Shown here: in pieces, positions 25,076 to 34,048 of the stretch | How the letters are laid out: the number at the start of each line of letters is the position of its first letter | How positions within the stretch are numbered: the stretch's first letter is position 1 | DNA from: Actinobacteria bacterium 69-20 | GTDB taxonomy: Bacteria > Actinomycetota > Actinomycetes > Mycobacteriales > Nakamurellaceae | NCBI GenBank assembly: GCA_001897425.1 | Contig: MKSW01000017.1 | Span: 9,743 to 73,742, forward strand | DNA length: 64,000 nt | Reading direction: 5' to 3' | The notes under the pieces: model-generated | Seen by the model: only the letters and a program-made list of their open reading frames with translations | What the model was told of the DNA's origin: nothing | Database searches by the model: none | Position numbers and translations under genes: made by a program

Positions 25076-25623
25076 GCATCACCCAGCATCGCTTGTACCA
25101 GCGATTCCTGGATCGTAGACAGCCAGCGGTAGGTCAGGTACATGGCGTATTCCGGTCCTCTCGGGTCTGCCGCCGCGGCGGCGGGCGGGGTTGCGTCGTC
25201 GGTGATGTTCAGGCGCACCCCGAACACGAGGCGAACGTCGTTGAGGGCGACGAGCCAGGACCGCGCGGTCTGCTCGGTCAGCCGCACGGTGCCGCCGCCG
25301 CGCGGCAGCGTGTCGAGCAGGGTCACCGCGGCGTCGTCCTTTGCGGCGATGACCTCGGGTTCACGCAACATTCGTAGGCCCGCGGCGAGGCCCTCGTCGT
25401 CACGGTGGAACGCGGGCAGCAGGCGCGCGACCGCGGGATCGCCGGGCGGTGTCGACGGTCCGACGGCCATGCCGGTGAGCCCGGCCAGCGGGTCGTCCTC
25501 CGCTCCGCCGCCGCGTTGCGCCAAGAGGGTCCGGACCTGGTCGACCAGGTCGGCCAACAAGGTGGCCTCCGCCGGGTCGAAGGCAGCGGTGAAACGCCCC
25601 AGCCGGGATCGGAACGGACGCAC
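25072..25623 (-). CDS. DUF2017 family protein
   Basis: The 183-residue protein matches DUF2017, an actinobacterial family encoded next to clpS: RPFRSRLGRFTAAFDPAEA at the start, PAVARLLPAFHRDDEGLA, EQTARSWLVALNDVRLVFGVRL, and MYLTYRWLSTIQESLVQAMLG at the end. It is soluble and mostly helical; function unknown. GTG 25623 begins one base after the clpS stop codon, so translation is coupled. A longer in-frame start at 25665 would sit inside clpS and is rejected. Confidence 0.85.
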   Translation of the reverse strand: MRPFRSRLGRFTAAFDPAEATLLADLVDQVRTLLAQRGGGAEDDPLAGLTGMAVGPSTPPGDPAVARLLPAFHRDDEGLAAGLRMLREPEVIAAKDDAAVTLLDTLPRGGGTVRLTEQTARSWLVALNDVRLVFGVRLNITDDATPPAAAAADPRGPEYAMYLTYRWLSTIQESLVQAMLGDA

Positions 25624-25624
25624 G

Positions 25625-25933
25625 TCAGCGATCCTGGGCCATCGTCGCCCAGAGCCCCGCGCCATGGAGCTGCGTCACGATGGACTCCATCGAATCGCGG
25701 GGCCCGTGCGCGACGGTCGCCCGGCCCTTGTGGTGGACGTCGAGCATGAGCCTCTCCGCCACCGGGCGCGGGTGTCCGAGCAGCGTCTGGAACACGTAGG
25801 TGACATACGACATCAGGTTCACCGGGTCGTTCCACACGATCACGACCCAGGGCGCGTTTTCGGCGGTATCCGAGAGTGATCCGACCTCGCTGTCGGATAC
25901 CGGAAGCGTCATCGCCGACGCCGCGCTGGTCAC
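25625..25933 (-). CDS. clpS: ATP-dependent Clp protease adaptor ClpS
   Basis: The 102-residue adaptor delivers N-degron substrates to ClpC/ClpP. The core motifs are [25 protein letters not shown], with the Asn-Asp of the substrate pocket, and [17 protein letters not shown] with the adaptor-ClpC contact. The first ~25 residues are a variable tail. Start GTG 25933; an internal ATG (MTLPVS) at 25912 is possible. First gene of the clpS - DUF2017 - rhomboid operon, divergent from pncB with only about 38 bp between the start codons. Confidence 0.93.
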   Translation of the reverse strand: MTSAASAMTLPVSDSEVGSLSDTAENAPWVVIVWNDPVNLMSYVTYVFQTLLGHPRPVAERLMLDVHHKGRATVAHGPRDSMESIVTQLHGAGLWATMAQDR

Positions 25934-25958
25934 CGGTCCAGTGTCTCATGCGGCTGTA

Positions 25959-25964
25959 TAGGCT
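25959..25964 (+). promoter_or_regulatory. -10 hexamer TAGGCT, possible leaderless promoter of pncB
   Basis: TAGGCT ends 7 nt before GTG 25972 in the short clpS-pncB divergent spacer; no ribosome-binding site is seen. Confidence 0.35.
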
Positions 25965-25971
25965 TCCAGGT

Positions 25972-27264
25972 GTGACGATGTCCGAGCCGACCGGCCTGCT
26001 CACCGATCAATACGAATTGACGATGCTGCAAGCGGCACTGGCCGACGGGACCGCCGATCGGGTCTGCACCTTCGAGGTGTTCGCCAGAAGGCTGCCGGGC
26101 GGGCGCCGGTACGGTGTGGTCGCCGGCATCGAGCGAGCGCTCGAGGCCGTCGCGGATTTCCGCTTCGATGACGCGGCGCTCAGCCACCTCGAACCCGTCC
26201 TCGACCGGCGGACCCTGGACCATCTGGCCCGGTTCTCCTTCGACGGCGATATCGACGGCTACCCCGAAGGGGAGCTCTACTTCCCGGGATCGCCCATCTT
26301 GTCCGTGACCGGTACGTTCGCCTCGGCGGTGGTGCTGGAGACCCTGCTGCTGTCGATCCTGAACCACGATTGCGCCATCGCCACGGCGGCCGCACGCATG
26401 GCTTCGGCGGCGCATGGTCGCACGCTCATCGAGATGGGCTCGCGGCGCACGCACGAAGTGGCCGCGGTGGCGGCGGCGCGGGCGGCCTATCTGGCGGGTT
26501 TTGCGGCGACGTCGAATCTGAAAGCCGGGCAGCGCTACGGCATTCCGACGACGGGAACCTCGGCGCACGCCTTCACACTGCTGCACGAGACCGAGGCGCA
26601 AGCGTTCGCCTCCCAGGTGGCGGCGCTCGGAGCGGAAACAACGCTTCTCGTCGACACCTACGACATCACGGCGGGGATAACCACGGCCGTCCGCGTCGCC
26701 GGTCCCGGGCTCGGCGCCATCCGGATCGACTCCGGGGACCTGGGGGTCCTGGCGCGCGCCGCCCGCGAACAGCTGGACTCGTTGGGCGCCACCGGCACCA
26801 GGATCGTGCTGTCGGGGGATCTCGACGAACACGCCATCGCCGCGTTGCGCGGAGACCCGGTGGACGTGTTCGGCGTCGGAACCTCGGTGGTCACCGGTTC
26901 CGGGTACCCGACGGCGAACATGGTGTACAAACTCGTGGAGGTCGACGGCCAGCCGGTCGCGAAGCGCAGCCCCCAGAAGCAGACCACCGGCGGCCGGAAG
27001 TCGGTGCTACGGCGCCACCGCGCGTCGGGCACCGCGACCGAAGAAGTCGTCCACCGGGTGAGCGGGAAACTCCCGCCGGCCGCACCCGGGGATCGCACGA
27101 TCCCCGTGGCGCTGATGCGTTCCGGGCAGGTGGTGCCGGGCCTGGGAACGTTGGCCGACGCCCGCGAAAGGCTCACCGCAGCGCTGATCACCCTGCCGTG
27201 GGAAGGGTTGAGCCTCGCCAAGGGCGACCCGGCCATCCCGACCACCATGTACGCGGCCGAGTAG
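25972..27264 (+). CDS. pncB: Nicotinate phosphoribosyltransferase
   Basis: The 430-residue enzyme converts nicotinate and PRPP to nicotinate mononucleotide in NAD salvage. Family features: GLLTDQYELTMLQAAL at the start, FEVFARRLPGGRRYGVVAG, MGSRRTHEVAAVAAARAAYLAGFAATSN (the phosphoribosylation-site region), GTSAHAFTLLH, IRIDSGDLGVLAR and VFGVGTSVVTG. GTG 25972 fits the leaderless promoter; ATG 25978 is the alternative. The nicotinamidase gene follows 30 bp later, so the two form a nicotinamide-to-NaMN salvage operon. Confidence 0.95.
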   Translation: MTMSEPTGLLTDQYELTMLQAALADGTADRVCTFEVFARRLPGGRRYGVVAGIERALEAVADFRFDDAALSHLEPVLDRRTLDHLARFSFDGDIDGYPEGELYFPGSPILSVTGTFASAVVLETLLLSILNHDCAIATAAARMASAAHGRTLIEMGSRRTHEVAAVAAARAAYLAGFAATSNLKAGQRYGIPTTGTSAHAFTLLHETEAQAFASQVAALGAETTLLVDTYDITAGITTAVRVAGPGLGAIRIDSGDLGVLARAAREQLDSLGATGTRIVLSGDLDEHAIAALRGDPVDVFGVGTSVVTGSGYPTANMVYKLVEVDGQPVAKRSPQKQTTGGRKSVLRRHRASGTATEEVVHRVSGKLPPAAPGDRTIPVALMRSGQVVPGLGTLADARERLTAALITLPWEGLSLAKGDPAIPTTMYAAE

Positions 27265-27294
27265 ACCCGCGCCGGACCCGCCGGGAGGCACACC

Positions 27295-27897
27295 GTGAAC
27301 GCCGAATACACACCGTCGAGCGCGTTGGTCGTCGTCGACATGCAACACGATTTCGCGGATCCGACCGGGTCACTGTACGTGCGTGGTGGCGAGACGATCG
27401 TCGGGCCCATCACGGCGGAGATCACGGCGGCCCGTGATGCGGGCGCCACCGTCGTCTACACACAGGACTGGCATCCGGCGCACACGCCGCATTTCGCGAC
27501 CGACGGCGGTCTGTGGCCCGTCCATTGCGTCGCGGAGTCGGCCGGCGCGGCCCTGGTGCCCGGGCTTCCCGTCGCCGGTCCGCTGCTCCGGAAGGGCACC
27601 GGCACCGAGGACGGATATTCCGGGTTCTCCGAGGTCGACCTGGCCACCGGTGCGACGAAGGGTACGGACCTGTCGACGATCTTGGACGAGGCTGGCGTCA
27701 TGGACATCACGGTCGTGGGCATCGCCGGCGACTGGTGCGTGAAGGCGACCGCCATCGACGGCGTGCGCCTCGGCTACTCGGTGACGGTGCCGCTCCGGTT
27801 GACCCGGTTCGTCGAACTGCAGGAGGGCGACACGCAGCGCGCGATCGCCGCGATGCGTGAGGCGGGGGTCACTGTTCTTGATGAGGCAGGTTCGTGA
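27295..27897 (+). CDS. pncA: Nicotinamidase/pyrazinamidase
   Basis: The 200-residue isochorismatase-fold amidase turns nicotinamide into nicotinate, the substrate of the upstream PncB. The catalytic triad is visible: Asp15 in VVDMQHDF, Lys100 in LRKGTGTE and Cys148 in GDWCVKATAIDG. Metal ligands lie in DWHPAHTPHF. GTG 27295 is preceded by GGGAGG about 8 nt upstream. In mycobacteria this enzyme also activates pyrazinamide. A ~32-bp imperfect tandem repeat begins at its stop codon. Confidence 0.95.
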   Translation: MNAEYTPSSALVVVDMQHDFADPTGSLYVRGGETIVGPITAEITAARDAGATVVYTQDWHPAHTPHFATDGGLWPVHCVAESAGAALVPGLPVAGPLLRKGTGTEDGYSGFSEVDLATGATKGTDLSTILDEAGVMDITVVGIAGDWCVKATAIDGVRLGYSVTVPLRLTRFVELQEGDTQRAIAAMREAGVTVLDEAGS

Positions 27898-27957
27898 TCG
27901 GGCGGGCCCGTCATCCGGCCCGTCTGTGATCGGGCAGGCTCGCCATCAGGCGGCGCG
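27894..27957. repeat. Two imperfect copies of a 32-bp unit (GTGATCGGGC...)
   Basis: GTGATCGGGC begins at 27894 and again at 27926, each followed by a similar (G/A)GGC(C/T)CG(T/C)CATC. It lies between the convergent pncA and PPOX genes, overlapping the ends of both, and may be a local duplication. No stable terminator is obvious. Confidence 0.55.
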
Positions 27958-28410
27958 TTCCGGCATCGCCATGCCGGCGGTCCAGCCGGTCCATGCGGTA
28001 ACCGTGCACCACACGATGGTGTGCCCCGCAACCAACTGCCCACTTCCCCGGTAGCGCGTATCCAGGGCGGCCAGAGCCATATCGAACCGCGGGTCGGCCG
28101 TTCGGTATCGCAGCACCTCGGCGACGGCGTCCGCGTGCACCCACCACCGAGCACCGGCGTCCGTCGCACCATCCACGAGAAGCGATACGCGCGGATGGGC
28201 CGAGACGTCGCGCACGCGCGCCGCGGAGGCGATGCTTTGCGGCTCACCGATGTGCACCGCGTCCAGGGCACAGACGACAACGCCCTCGTCGCCGTCGTCG
28301 ATGACGGCGAACGGCACCGGCGTGATATGCGGACGGTCGCCCGGTCCGGTAGTACCGAACCGGGCGACCCGCTCACCGGCGAACAGCCGTCGTACCCGCA
28401 AGAGATTCAT
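27946..28410 (-). CDS. PPOX-class F420-dependent family protein
   Basis: The 154-residue split beta-barrel protein belongs to the F420/FMN-binding PPOX group: MNLLRVRRLFAGERVARFGTTGPGDRPHITPVPFAV at the start, with HITPVPF matching the conserved pattern, then ARVRDVSAHPRVSLLVD and RWWVHADAVAEVL. The layout resembles the ~150-residue actinobacterial F420-type subfamily rather than true pyridoxamine oxidases. The substrate is unknown. GGGAGG lies about 9 nt before ATG 28410. Relevant neighbour function: F420 is made with the fbiD gene at 5548-6198. Confidence 0.78.
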   Translation of the reverse strand: MNLLRVRRLFAGERVARFGTTGPGDRPHITPVPFAVIDDGDEGVVVCALDAVHIGEPQSIASAARVRDVSAHPRVSLLVDGATDAGARWWVHADAVAEVLRYRTADPRFDMALAALDTRYRGSGQLVAGHTIVWCTVTAWTGWTAGMAMPERAA

Positions 28411-28512
28411 GACGGCCCCTCCCTATATCGCCGGTGAAAACCGGACTTGTCACGGCGACCTCGCGGTCGCTGGATGCGGCTGCTCCGCTTGTGCGGCCCC
28501 GTGCGGCAACAT

Positions 28513-28542
28513 CCGGACACCGACCCAATCGGCCGTGTCCGG
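28513..28542 (-). terminator. Hairpin after the PTH2-like gene
   Basis: CCGGACAC (28513-28520) pairs perfectly with GTGTCCGG (28535-28542); a further CCGA/TCGG pairing lies inside. It sits 18-47 nt past the stop codon of the leftward gene and has no following T run, like many actinobacterial terminators. Confidence 0.6.
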
Positions 28543-28559
28543 TCAATGCTTAATTGCCC

Positions 28560-29405
28560 CTACGTGCGAGACGCCCATCGGGCGATCATCGTGACGGTTC
28601 CCGGATCGATCTCGGTGAAACCGGCGTCGCGGACAGCGAGAAGGCCCGTTTCCCGCCACGCCCGGAGCGGCGCGGACGTCGCCTGCGCGAGCCGCTCCCA
28701 TTCCGGCGGCGCAACCGGGCGCACCGCGACCCGAAGGCCCCTGTCGATCCACGCCACGAGATCCCGCGGCCGGTCGCCGGCGAGCAGTGCGGCGCCGATC
28801 ATTCCCGCGTGGCCGGCCTGCGCCATCGCCTTGCCCAGCGTCATCGGCACCGCCGGATTCGGGTGCACCACCAGCGTGTCGGGGCCGATCTCCGGCCACT
28901 CGTCCGGTTCCACCCGCGGCGCGTCGGTTCCGCCGACCTGCAATCGAGAAATGCGATGGTCCAGCCGCGAGGCGAGCCCGGGGACGGCGACGTACACGTC
29001 CGTACCGCCCGAGGACAGACCGATGCCCGGCACCGATCCGGCCTCGTGCCACTGGTTTCCGCGTGCGCGGCGCGTGACCTTGCGAATGTGGCCGAGCGCG
29101 TAAGCACGAACGTCGTCATACCAGATCCCGCCGGGTTCGCTGCGCGGATCGAGGCACACGGCGGCGCACCCGCGCGCCGCCAGTCCGAGCGCCGTGTACC
29201 AGTCGGGGCCATGGTCGCGTTCCATGCGGACGATGATCTGCATCGCGCGGATCTCGGCGGGGTCCTCGATCCGGTCTGCGATCACCGCATCGTGATCGAG
29301 GCGCAGCCAATCGGCGTACCGCTGCCGGACCGGGGCGAGTGCGCTGCCCCGTGGCGCTGCTCCGGCGGAATCCCGCCGCTGCGGGTGCGCTTCGGAATCC
29401 GTCAT
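28560..29405 (-). CDS. PTH2-family peptidyl-tRNA hydrolase-like protein
   Basis: The 281-residue protein has two parts. Residues ~20-130 are an actinobacterial N-terminal region (LAPVRQRYADWLRLDHDAV, IIVRMERDHGPDWYTALGLAA). The C-terminal half has the PTH2 pattern MTLGKAMAQAGHAGMIGAAL, followed by VAWIDRGLRVAVRPV and the end VRDAGFTEIDPGTVTMIARW. PTH2 enzymes free tRNA from peptidyl-tRNA; in this larger actinobacterial form activity is not proven. ATG 29405 overlaps the serB stop (ATGA), so it is co-transcribed with serB. A much longer upstream in-frame reading inside serB is rejected. Confidence 0.75.
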   Translation of the reverse strand: MTDSEAHPQRRDSAGAAPRGSALAPVRQRYADWLRLDHDAVIADRIEDPAEIRAMQIIVRMERDHGPDWYTALGLAARGCAAVCLDPRSEPGGIWYDDVRAYALGHIRKVTRRARGNQWHEAGSVPGIGLSSGGTDVYVAVPGLASRLDHRISRLQVGGTDAPRVEPDEWPEIGPDTLVVHPNPAVPMTLGKAMAQAGHAGMIGAALLAGDRPRDLVAWIDRGLRVAVRPVAPPEWERLAQATSAPLRAWRETGLLAVRDAGFTEIDPGTVTMIARWASRT

Positions 29406-30094
29406 CGAACCCCGCCGCCCACATGATCCGCACCCATGCCGAGCATCGCCAGGACCGGTTCGAGAGACGGTCCGGTCAGCACGGCGGAAGCATGCCGCTG
29501 CACCACGGGTTTCGCGTTGAATGCGATGGAAAAGCCTGCCGCATCGAGCATGTCGATGTCGTTGGCGCCGTCGCCGATCGCCACGGTCCGGTCCAGCGAG
29601 ACGGCGCACTCGGCGGCGAAGCGGCGCAGCGCGGCGGCCTTTCCGGCTCGGTCCACGATGGGCCCGAGCAAGACGCCGGTGAGCACGCCGTCGACCACCT
29701 CCAGCGTGTTCGCCGCCGCGAAGTCCAGCGCCAGATCCTCGACCAGGTATCGGGTGACTTGGGTGAATCCACCTGACACGATGCCGCGGCGCACCCCGCG
29801 CCGTTGCAGGGTGGTCATCAGGGTCCGCGCCCCCGGCGTCAGCCGGATCTCGGCAGCGACCTCCGCGAACACCGCAGCGTCGAGTCCGGCGAGCAGTGCT
29901 ACCCGTCGCCGCAGCGACGCCTCGAAGTCCAACTCGCCGCGCATGGCGGCCGCGGTCACCCTCTCGACCTCCGCGCGGTGGCCCGCACGATCGGCGAGCA
30001 TCTCGATGACCTCGCCGGTGATCAGCGTCGAGTCGACGTCACAAACCAGCAACCGCCACCGAAGCGCACCGTCCGTGACGTCACCACCGACCAT
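29402..30094 (-). CDS. serB: Phosphoserine phosphatase (HAD family), without ACT domains
   Basis: The 230-residue HAD hydrolase makes serine from phosphoserine. Motif I is LLVCDVDSTLITGEVIEMLA (nucleophile and second Asp), motif II is GIVSGGFTQV, the motif III lysine lies in VDRAGKAAAL, and motif IV is VAIGDGANDIDMLDAAG. In Mycobacterium the homologue next to ctaD carries N-terminal ACT domains; here these are absent, so feedback control by serine through ACT is not expected. Start ATG 30094; it follows ctaD by 47 bp on the same strand and overlaps the PTH2-like gene. Confidence 0.93.
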   Translation of the reverse strand: MVGGDVTDGALRWRLLVCDVDSTLITGEVIEMLADRAGHRAEVERVTAAAMRGELDFEASLRRRVALLAGLDAAVFAEVAAEIRLTPGARTLMTTLQRRGVRRGIVSGGFTQVTRYLVEDLALDFAAANTLEVVDGVLTGVLLGPIVDRAGKAAALRRFAAECAVSLDRTVAIGDGANDIDMLDAAGFSIAFNAKPVVQRHASAVLTGPSLEPVLAMLGMGADHVGGGVR

Positions 30095-30141
30095 TCGCCC
30101 GGCACCGGACACCGCGGATTCGGCCGCTGGGCCGGTTCCGC

Positions 30142-31893
30142 TCAGCGCACGGTCTCCATATTCGCCGCGAGGTATTCGTCGATCTCCTGCTGGGTGATCG
30201 GCGTCCACTCGCGTTTCGGGCTGTGCTCGGCCTCCGCGAGGAGCCGCTCGGCCAGCCACGGGTGATGCAGGTCGAACGCCGGACGCTCGGACCGGATCCG
30301 CGGCAACGCCGTGAAATTGTGCCGGGGTGGTGGCGACGACGTCGCCCACTCCAACGCGTTCCCGTACCCCCACGGATCGTCCGCGGTGGTCACCTCGCCG
30401 TACCGCCAGGAGCGAATGGCATTCCACACGAAGACGAGCATGGAGGCGCCCAGCACGAACGCGGAGATGGTGGAGAACGTGTTCAGGAAGGTGAACCCGT
30501 CGGACGGCTGATAATCCGGGTACCGGCGCGGCATGCCCATATTGCCCAGCCAGTGCTGCACCAGGAACGTGCCATGGAAGCCGATGAAGGTGACCCAAAA
30601 GTGCAGCTTGCCCAGCGCCTCGTCCATGAACCGGCCGGTGAACTTCGGGAACCAGAAATAGATCCCCGAGAACGTCGCAAACACGATCGTGCCGAACAGC
30701 ACGTAGTGGAAGTGCGCCACGATGAAATACGTGTCCGTGACGTGGAAGTCGAGCGCCGGCAACGCGAGGATCACGCCGGTCAGCCCGCCGAACAGGAACG
30801 TGACCATAAACCCGGCGGCGAACAGCATCGGCGTCTCGAAGGTGATCTGGCCGCGCCACATGGTGCCGATCCAGGTGAAGAACTTCAGCCCGGTCGGGAT
30901 CGCGATCAACAGCGACATGAACGAGAAGAACGGCAGCAGCACGGCACCCGTCGAGAACATGTGGTGCGCCCACACGGCGGTGGACAGCGAGGCGATCGCG
31001 ATGGTGGCGAACACCATCCCGCGATAGCCGAACACGGGCTTGCGGGAGAACACCGGGATCACCTCGGTCACGATGCCGAAGAACGGCAACGCGATGATGT
31101 ACACCTCGGGATGCCCGAAGAACCAGAACAGGTGCTGGAACAGCACCGCCCCGCCGTTGGCCGGATCGAAGACGTGGGCGCCGAACTGGCGATCCGCCTC
31201 CAGCCCCAGCAGCGCCGCCGTGAGCACCGGGAACACGATCAACGCGATGATCGACGTGATGAAGATGTTCCAGGTGAAGATCGGCATCCGCCACATCGTC
31301 ATGCCCGGGGCACGCATGCAGACCGTCGTCGTGATCATGTTGACGGCGCCGAGGATGGTGCCGAGCCCGCCGAGGGCCAGGCCCATGATCCACAGGTCGC
31401 CGCCGGCGCCCGGGGAGTTTACGGAATCGGACAGCGGCGTATACGCCGTCCAGCCGAAGGCCGCGGCCCCACCCGGGGTGACGAATCCCAGCATCGCCGT
31501 GATCGACCCGAACAGGTACAGCCAGTAGGAAAAGGCATTCAGCCGTGGGAACGCGACGTCCGGTGCGCCGATCTGCAGAGGCAGCACCAGGTTGGCGAAG
31601 CCGAACACGATGGGCGTCGCGTAGAACAGCAACATGATCGTGCCGTGCATGGTGAAGAGCTGGTTGAACTGCTCATACGACAGGAATTGCATGCCCGGCC
31701 GCGCCAACTCCGCGCGCATCAACATGGCGAGGAACCCGCCGATCATGAAGAACGACAGCGCCGTGACGACATACATCATGCCGATCTGCTTCGGATCGGT
31801 CGTCCGCAAATAGCCGAGGAACTTCGAGCCCCGTGGTGCCCGCTGCGTGGGGAAGGGGCGAGTGACCACAGGTCGTGGAGCGACGGCCGTCAC
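30142..31893 (-). CDS. ctaD: Cytochrome c oxidase subunit I (aa3 type)
   Basis: The 583-residue subunit holds the heme a and heme a3/CuB centres of the aa3 oxidase. It has twelve membrane helices and the family signatures [35 protein letters not shown] (CuB His and the cross-linked Tyr region), WAHHMFSTG and [17 protein letters not shown]. Start ATG 31893 is the family start ([38 protein letters not shown] region). As in mycobacteria it stands apart from the ctaC/ctaE-qcr cluster and upstream of serB. Confidence 0.97.
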   Translation of the reverse strand: MTAVAPRPVVTRPFPTQRAPRGSKFLGYLRTTDPKQIGMMYVVTALSFFMIGGFLAMLMRAELARPGMQFLSYEQFNQLFTMHGTIMLLFYATPIVFGFANLVLPLQIGAPDVAFPRLNAFSYWLYLFGSITAMLGFVTPGGAAAFGWTAYTPLSDSVNSPGAGGDLWIMGLALGGLGTILGAVNMITTTVCMRAPGMTMWRMPIFTWNIFITSIIALIVFPVLTAALLGLEADRQFGAHVFDPANGGAVLFQHLFWFFGHPEVYIIALPFFGIVTEVIPVFSRKPVFGYRGMVFATIAIASLSTAVWAHHMFSTGAVLLPFFSFMSLLIAIPTGLKFFTWIGTMWRGQITFETPMLFAAGFMVTFLFGGLTGVILALPALDFHVTDTYFIVAHFHYVLFGTIVFATFSGIYFWFPKFTGRFMDEALGKLHFWVTFIGFHGTFLVQHWLGNMGMPRRYPDYQPSDGFTFLNTFSTISAFVLGASMLVFVWNAIRSWRYGEVTTADDPWGYGNALEWATSSPPPRHNFTALPRIRSERPAFDLHHPWLAERLLAEAEHSPKREWTPITQQEIDEYLAANMETVR

Positions 31894-32036
31894 GAAAGCC
31901 TCCAGATCATCCGTATCGGTGCGCGGGCACAGGGCTGTGCACTCACCAAGGGCGGTGCGTTCAGGTTGTCAGCTTAACGTGCCGCACCGACGGCACCCGG
32001 CCGGGTCGGGCCCGTACACGCCGGGGTGTCGAAGGA

Positions 32037-33911
32037 CTACCGGCCGACCGCGTACCCCTGCATCCCCCGCGGATTCGCGCCCGCGCGCAGCACTCCCGTA
32101 TCTAGGTCGCGGGAGACCGCCGACAGCCGTCCCAGCGACCACGGCCCGGAGAGCACCACCTCATGCCCACGGCTCCGGAGTTCGGCGAGAACCGCTTCGT
32201 CGAAACGATCTTCGATGACGAGCTGTCCGGGGTGGGCGTCGTGCGGGGCGAACGAGCTCGGCACGTGCGTGGTGTGGAACGTGGGCGCGTCGATCGCCTC
32301 CTGCAGGTTCCGCCGCTCGCGGAGATGACGCAACAGGAACGGCACCTGCCACTGGTCCTGCTGGTCACCACCGGGCGTGCCACAGGCGAGCACCGCGTCG
32401 CCGCCGACGCTCACCATGGTCGGCGACAGGGTGGTGCGCGGCCGCCGGCCGGGTCGGAGCGTGGTGGGCAGACCGGGTTCCAACGTCATCATCTGCAGCC
32501 GGGTGCCAAGCGGAAAGCCGAGCGCCGGGATGAGCGGCGACGATTGCAGCCACCCGCCGGACGGCGTGGCCGAGACCATGTTTCCCCACCGGTCGACGAC
32601 GTCGATATGGCAGGTATCGCCGCGGGTCCGGCCGCGCGCGTCCGGGAGCGCATCATGCAGCGCCTCCGGGAGCGCCTCCGCCGCCGCGGGCCGCGCCTCG
32701 GGCACCGTCGGTTCGCCCTGGGTGGGGTCGCAAACAGCGTCACGAGCAGCGTCATCGGGGTGATGGGCGCGCACCGATGACGCCGACCCGTAGGTCGCCG
32801 CGGCCGCGTACGACGGGAAGACCGGCGTCCGTCCGTCCGGGGATCCGGCGCGCAGCTCCCGGCTCGCGGCCTGGCCGATCAACGCACGGCGCGCAGCCGC
32901 ATAGCCAGCCGACAGCAGCGTGGCGAGCGGCACCTCCGCGCTGTCCCCGTAGAACGCGTTGCGATCGGCGAGGGCGAGCTTCGCTCCCTCGACAACGATG
33001 TGCACGAACTCCGCGCTGTCCGGTTCCAGGTCGACACCGTCGAGCATGGAGAGCTGTTGCAGCAGCACCGGCCCCTGCCCCCACGGCCCGGTCTTGGCCA
33101 CCGTGTAGTCGCCGAACCGGACGGTCGCCGGCTCCTCGTAGCGCGGCAGCCAGGCCGCCAGGTCGGCGCCGGTGACGAACCCCGGGTGCCGATCCCCGGT
33201 CGAGTCCATCGCCGGCATGCGGCAGAAGGCGTCGATCGCGTCCGCGACGAACCCCTCCCGCCACGCGCGGATCGCGGCGTCGATACCGGCCTCGCGCGCC
33301 TTGCCCGCCGCGGCCTCCACCAGGCGGCGGTAGGTGGCCGCGAGCGCCGGATTGGCCAGCCGCTCCCCCGCCCGCGGCGCGCGCCCGCCCAGCAGGTACT
33401 GCGCCGCCGAGGATGTCCACTCCGTCCCGAAAAGCTCCGCAACGGAGATGACGGAGTTCTCGATCGATGCCAGCACCGGGAAGCCGCGCTCCGCGTAGCC
33501 GATGGCCGCGTCGAGAACCGTTGCGACATCGATGGTTCCGTGGTCGCGGAGCAGCATCAGCCAGGCCAGCGTCGAGCCCGGGATCGCCGCCGCGGTCAAT
33601 CCCGAGCCCGGGATCTCGGCGAGCCCAAGCCCGCAGTACGCGTCGACCGTCGCCGCGGCCGGCGCCGGGCCCTGGCCGCACAGCACCTGCACCAGGCGGC
33701 CCGCCTGCGCAAACAACAGGCTCATGTCCCCGCCCGGACCGTTCAGGTGCGGCTCCACCACCTGCAACACGAACCCGGCCGCGGCCGCCGCATCGAACGC
33801 ATTCCCGCCGCGCTCCAGGATCGCCATGCCGGCGGCCGACCCGAGATAGTGCGTCGAGGCCACCATGCCGACATGGCCCTGCAATTCCGGACGAGTCGTG
33901 AATTCTGGCAC
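32037..33911 (-). CDS. ggt: Gamma-glutamyltransferase family protein
   Basis: The 624-residue Ntn-hydrolase family member. The autoprocessing threonine is Thr433 in RGDTCHIDVVDRWGNMVSATPSGGW, so the precursor would split into a ~432-residue large and ~192-residue small subunit. Other family motifs: MVASTHYLGSAAGMAILERGGNAFDAA, LNGPGGDMSLLF, and TLSPTMV and PGGDQQDQWQVPF in the small subunit. No signal peptide is evident, suggesting a cytoplasmic acylase-like GGT. A Pro/Ala/Glu-rich insertion lies directly before the processing site. GTG 33911 gives VPEFTTRPELQGHVGMVAS; the much longer upstream reading is rejected. Confidence 0.9.
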   Translation of the reverse strand: MPEFTTRPELQGHVGMVASTHYLGSAAGMAILERGGNAFDAAAAAGFVLQVVEPHLNGPGGDMSLLFAQAGRLVQVLCGQGPAPAAATVDAYCGLGLAEIPGSGLTAAAIPGSTLAWLMLLRDHGTIDVATVLDAAIGYAERGFPVLASIENSVISVAELFGTEWTSSAAQYLLGGRAPRAGERLANPALAATYRRLVEAAAGKAREAGIDAAIRAWREGFVADAIDAFCRMPAMDSTGDRHPGFVTGADLAAWLPRYEEPATVRFGDYTVAKTGPWGQGPVLLQQLSMLDGVDLEPDSAEFVHIVVEGAKLALADRNAFYGDSAEVPLATLLSAGYAAARRALIGQAASRELRAGSPDGRTPVFPSYAAAATYGSASSVRAHHPDDAARDAVCDPTQGEPTVPEARPAAAEALPEALHDALPDARGRTRGDTCHIDVVDRWGNMVSATPSGGWLQSSPLIPALGFPLGTRLQMMTLEPGLPTTLRPGRRPRTTLSPTMVSVGGDAVLACGTPGGDQQDQWQVPFLLRHLRERRNLQEAIDAPTFHTTHVPSSFAPHDAHPGQLVIEDRFDEAVLAELRSRGHEVVLSGPWSLGRLSAVSRDLDTGVLRAGANPRGMQGYAVGR

Positions 33912-34048
33912 GAACGCCAGTATGTCCCAGCGTTTCGGCGGGGCATCGGATGGATAGCCGAAGAAGGCACAGCGAAGAGAATGGTCGCCGTCCGGCGGCT
34001 GCCTGCACGCTGCGCCCGTCGGCACGAGACGACGTAGGAGGCGAATGA

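Noticed and set aside
30223..31977. 584-residue frame opposite ctaD
   Set aside because: ctaD is unmistakable; this frame is Arg/Glu/His-rich shadow sequence.
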